Below, piece by piece: positions 58,884 through 59,298 of a stretch of 59,298 nucleotides of DNA. Numbering within the stretch: position 1 is the first letter of the stretch; the number at the start of each line of letters is the position of its first letter. Under the pieces are notes generated by a model. It was not told the origin of the DNA and made no database searches. It saw nothing but the letters and a program-made list of their open reading frames with translations. The DNA lies in NCBI GenBank assembly GCA_016713645.1, contig JADJOU010000022.1, positions 1-59,298 of the forward strand. The letters are read 5' to 3'. The position numbers and the translations under genes are program-made. This DNA comes from Bacteroidota bacterium (GTDB lineage Bacteria; Bacteroidota; Bacteroidia; Chitinophagales; JADJOU01).

Positions 58884-59298
58884 AAATAGTTTTGTGGATA
58901 GGCAATGAGTCCAATCAAAAAGCATTGGCACATAAAATTCATGCTCAATACGAAATTGCTGGGATTATCACAGAATCTAGGAAGGGAAGCGCAAATGGAC
59001 TATTCAAATCTTTTTGAAAAAGTCTTAGAGAAATTACTTTTATCCATGATTGGCCATGCGTGGTTTGGTATGAAAGCACATTATGAGCGCCAATATCCAG
59101 CCTATCCTCATGTACCACACCTCGATGTCGAAAACATCAATTCAGATGAAGTAATTGAATTTACTAAAAAATTGGTCCCGGATATGATCTTAGTTTCTGG
59201 TACAAGATTAGTCAAAGAAAAGCTGCTGAGTGTGCCAGTAGGCATTGGCATACTAAACCTTCATACGGGATTATCCCCTTATGTCAAAGGAGGCCCAA
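58880..59298 (+). CDS. Formyltransferase-family protein, 5' part (3' end beyond window, one frameshift)
   Basis: ATG at 58880 overlaps the deacetylase stop (ATGA). MKIVLWIGNESNQKALAHKI opens the formyl transferase N-terminal fold; KLVPDMILVSGTRLVKEKLL and LNLHTGLSPYVKGG match its conserved central part. The frame slips near 58998 (ANGLFKSF-stop should continue MDYSNLFEKVLEKLLL). The family transfers a formyl group from N10-formyl-THF, in polysaccharide loci often to an amino sugar. The C-terminal half lies outside. Confidence 0.82.

Overview
The window is a piece of a Bacteroidota chromosome, probably a saprospirian or chitinophagal relative (inference). The evidence is type IX secretion (T9SS) cargo with type A and type B C-terminal sorting domains, a PorP/SprF partner, TAnnTTTG promoter boxes, a DUF5723/TSP3/OmpA outer-membrane protein, BshA of the bacillithiol pathway, and SPOR-like coiled-coil proteins of the kind often catalogued as 'ezrin/radixin/moesin family'. 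No tRNA, rRNA, CRISPR array, integrase or transposase was seen.

Layout. 0-8 kb: the end of a repeat-rich T9SS cargo gene with its PorP/SprF partner, an MntR/DtxR regulator, ruvC, two paralogous SPOR proteins and bshA. 8-11.6 kb: a large secreted protein of unknown function with an internal duplication and a C-terminal His/Cys pair resembling clan CD peptidases, overlapping a YkgJ-type cysteine-cluster gene. 11.8-20 kb: gamma-carbonic anhydrase, gmhB, a GNAT/YjdI-type pair, an HddC-type nucleotidyltransferase, recJ, a Wzz-like protein, an O-antigen ligase/polymerase-like protein and a DUF58 protein. 20-25 kb: a third SPOR paralogue, CAP-domain protein, AhpD-like protein and OmpA. 25-26.2 kb is a patchwork of intergenic repeats.

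26-47 kb: M1 peptidase, metallophosphoesterase, an RCC1-repeat T9SS cargo protein, lolA, an NtrC-family regulator, pgk, transketolase N-half, a LUD-domain protein, lpxH, a secreted protein, prfA, and a tight operon of phosphoesterase, glycosyltransferase and GH1 glycosidase. Nearly every gene here is broken by several small indels or stops. Because universal genes such as pgk and prfA are hit as badly as the rest, and many breaks sit in homopolymers, I read this as uncorrected consensus error rather than genome decay. Coordinates of broken genes span the whole reconstructed gene.

47-59 kb: a divergent tetR/cupin pair around a perfect 17-bp palindrome, a small membrane protein, a ~1740-residue Ser/Thr kinase-ATPase-GAF-adenylate cyclase fusion, and a surface-polysaccharide locus. 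That locus holds WlbA/WbpB-like dehydrogenase, acetyltransferase and aminotransferase genes facing a WbpG-like amidotransferase, a polysaccharide deacetylase and a partial formyltransferase.

The strongest leads are the duplicated, clan-CD-like secreted protein at 8-11 kb, the modular intergenic repeats that form the 3' ends of neighbouring genes, and the kinase-ATPase-cyclase fusion.
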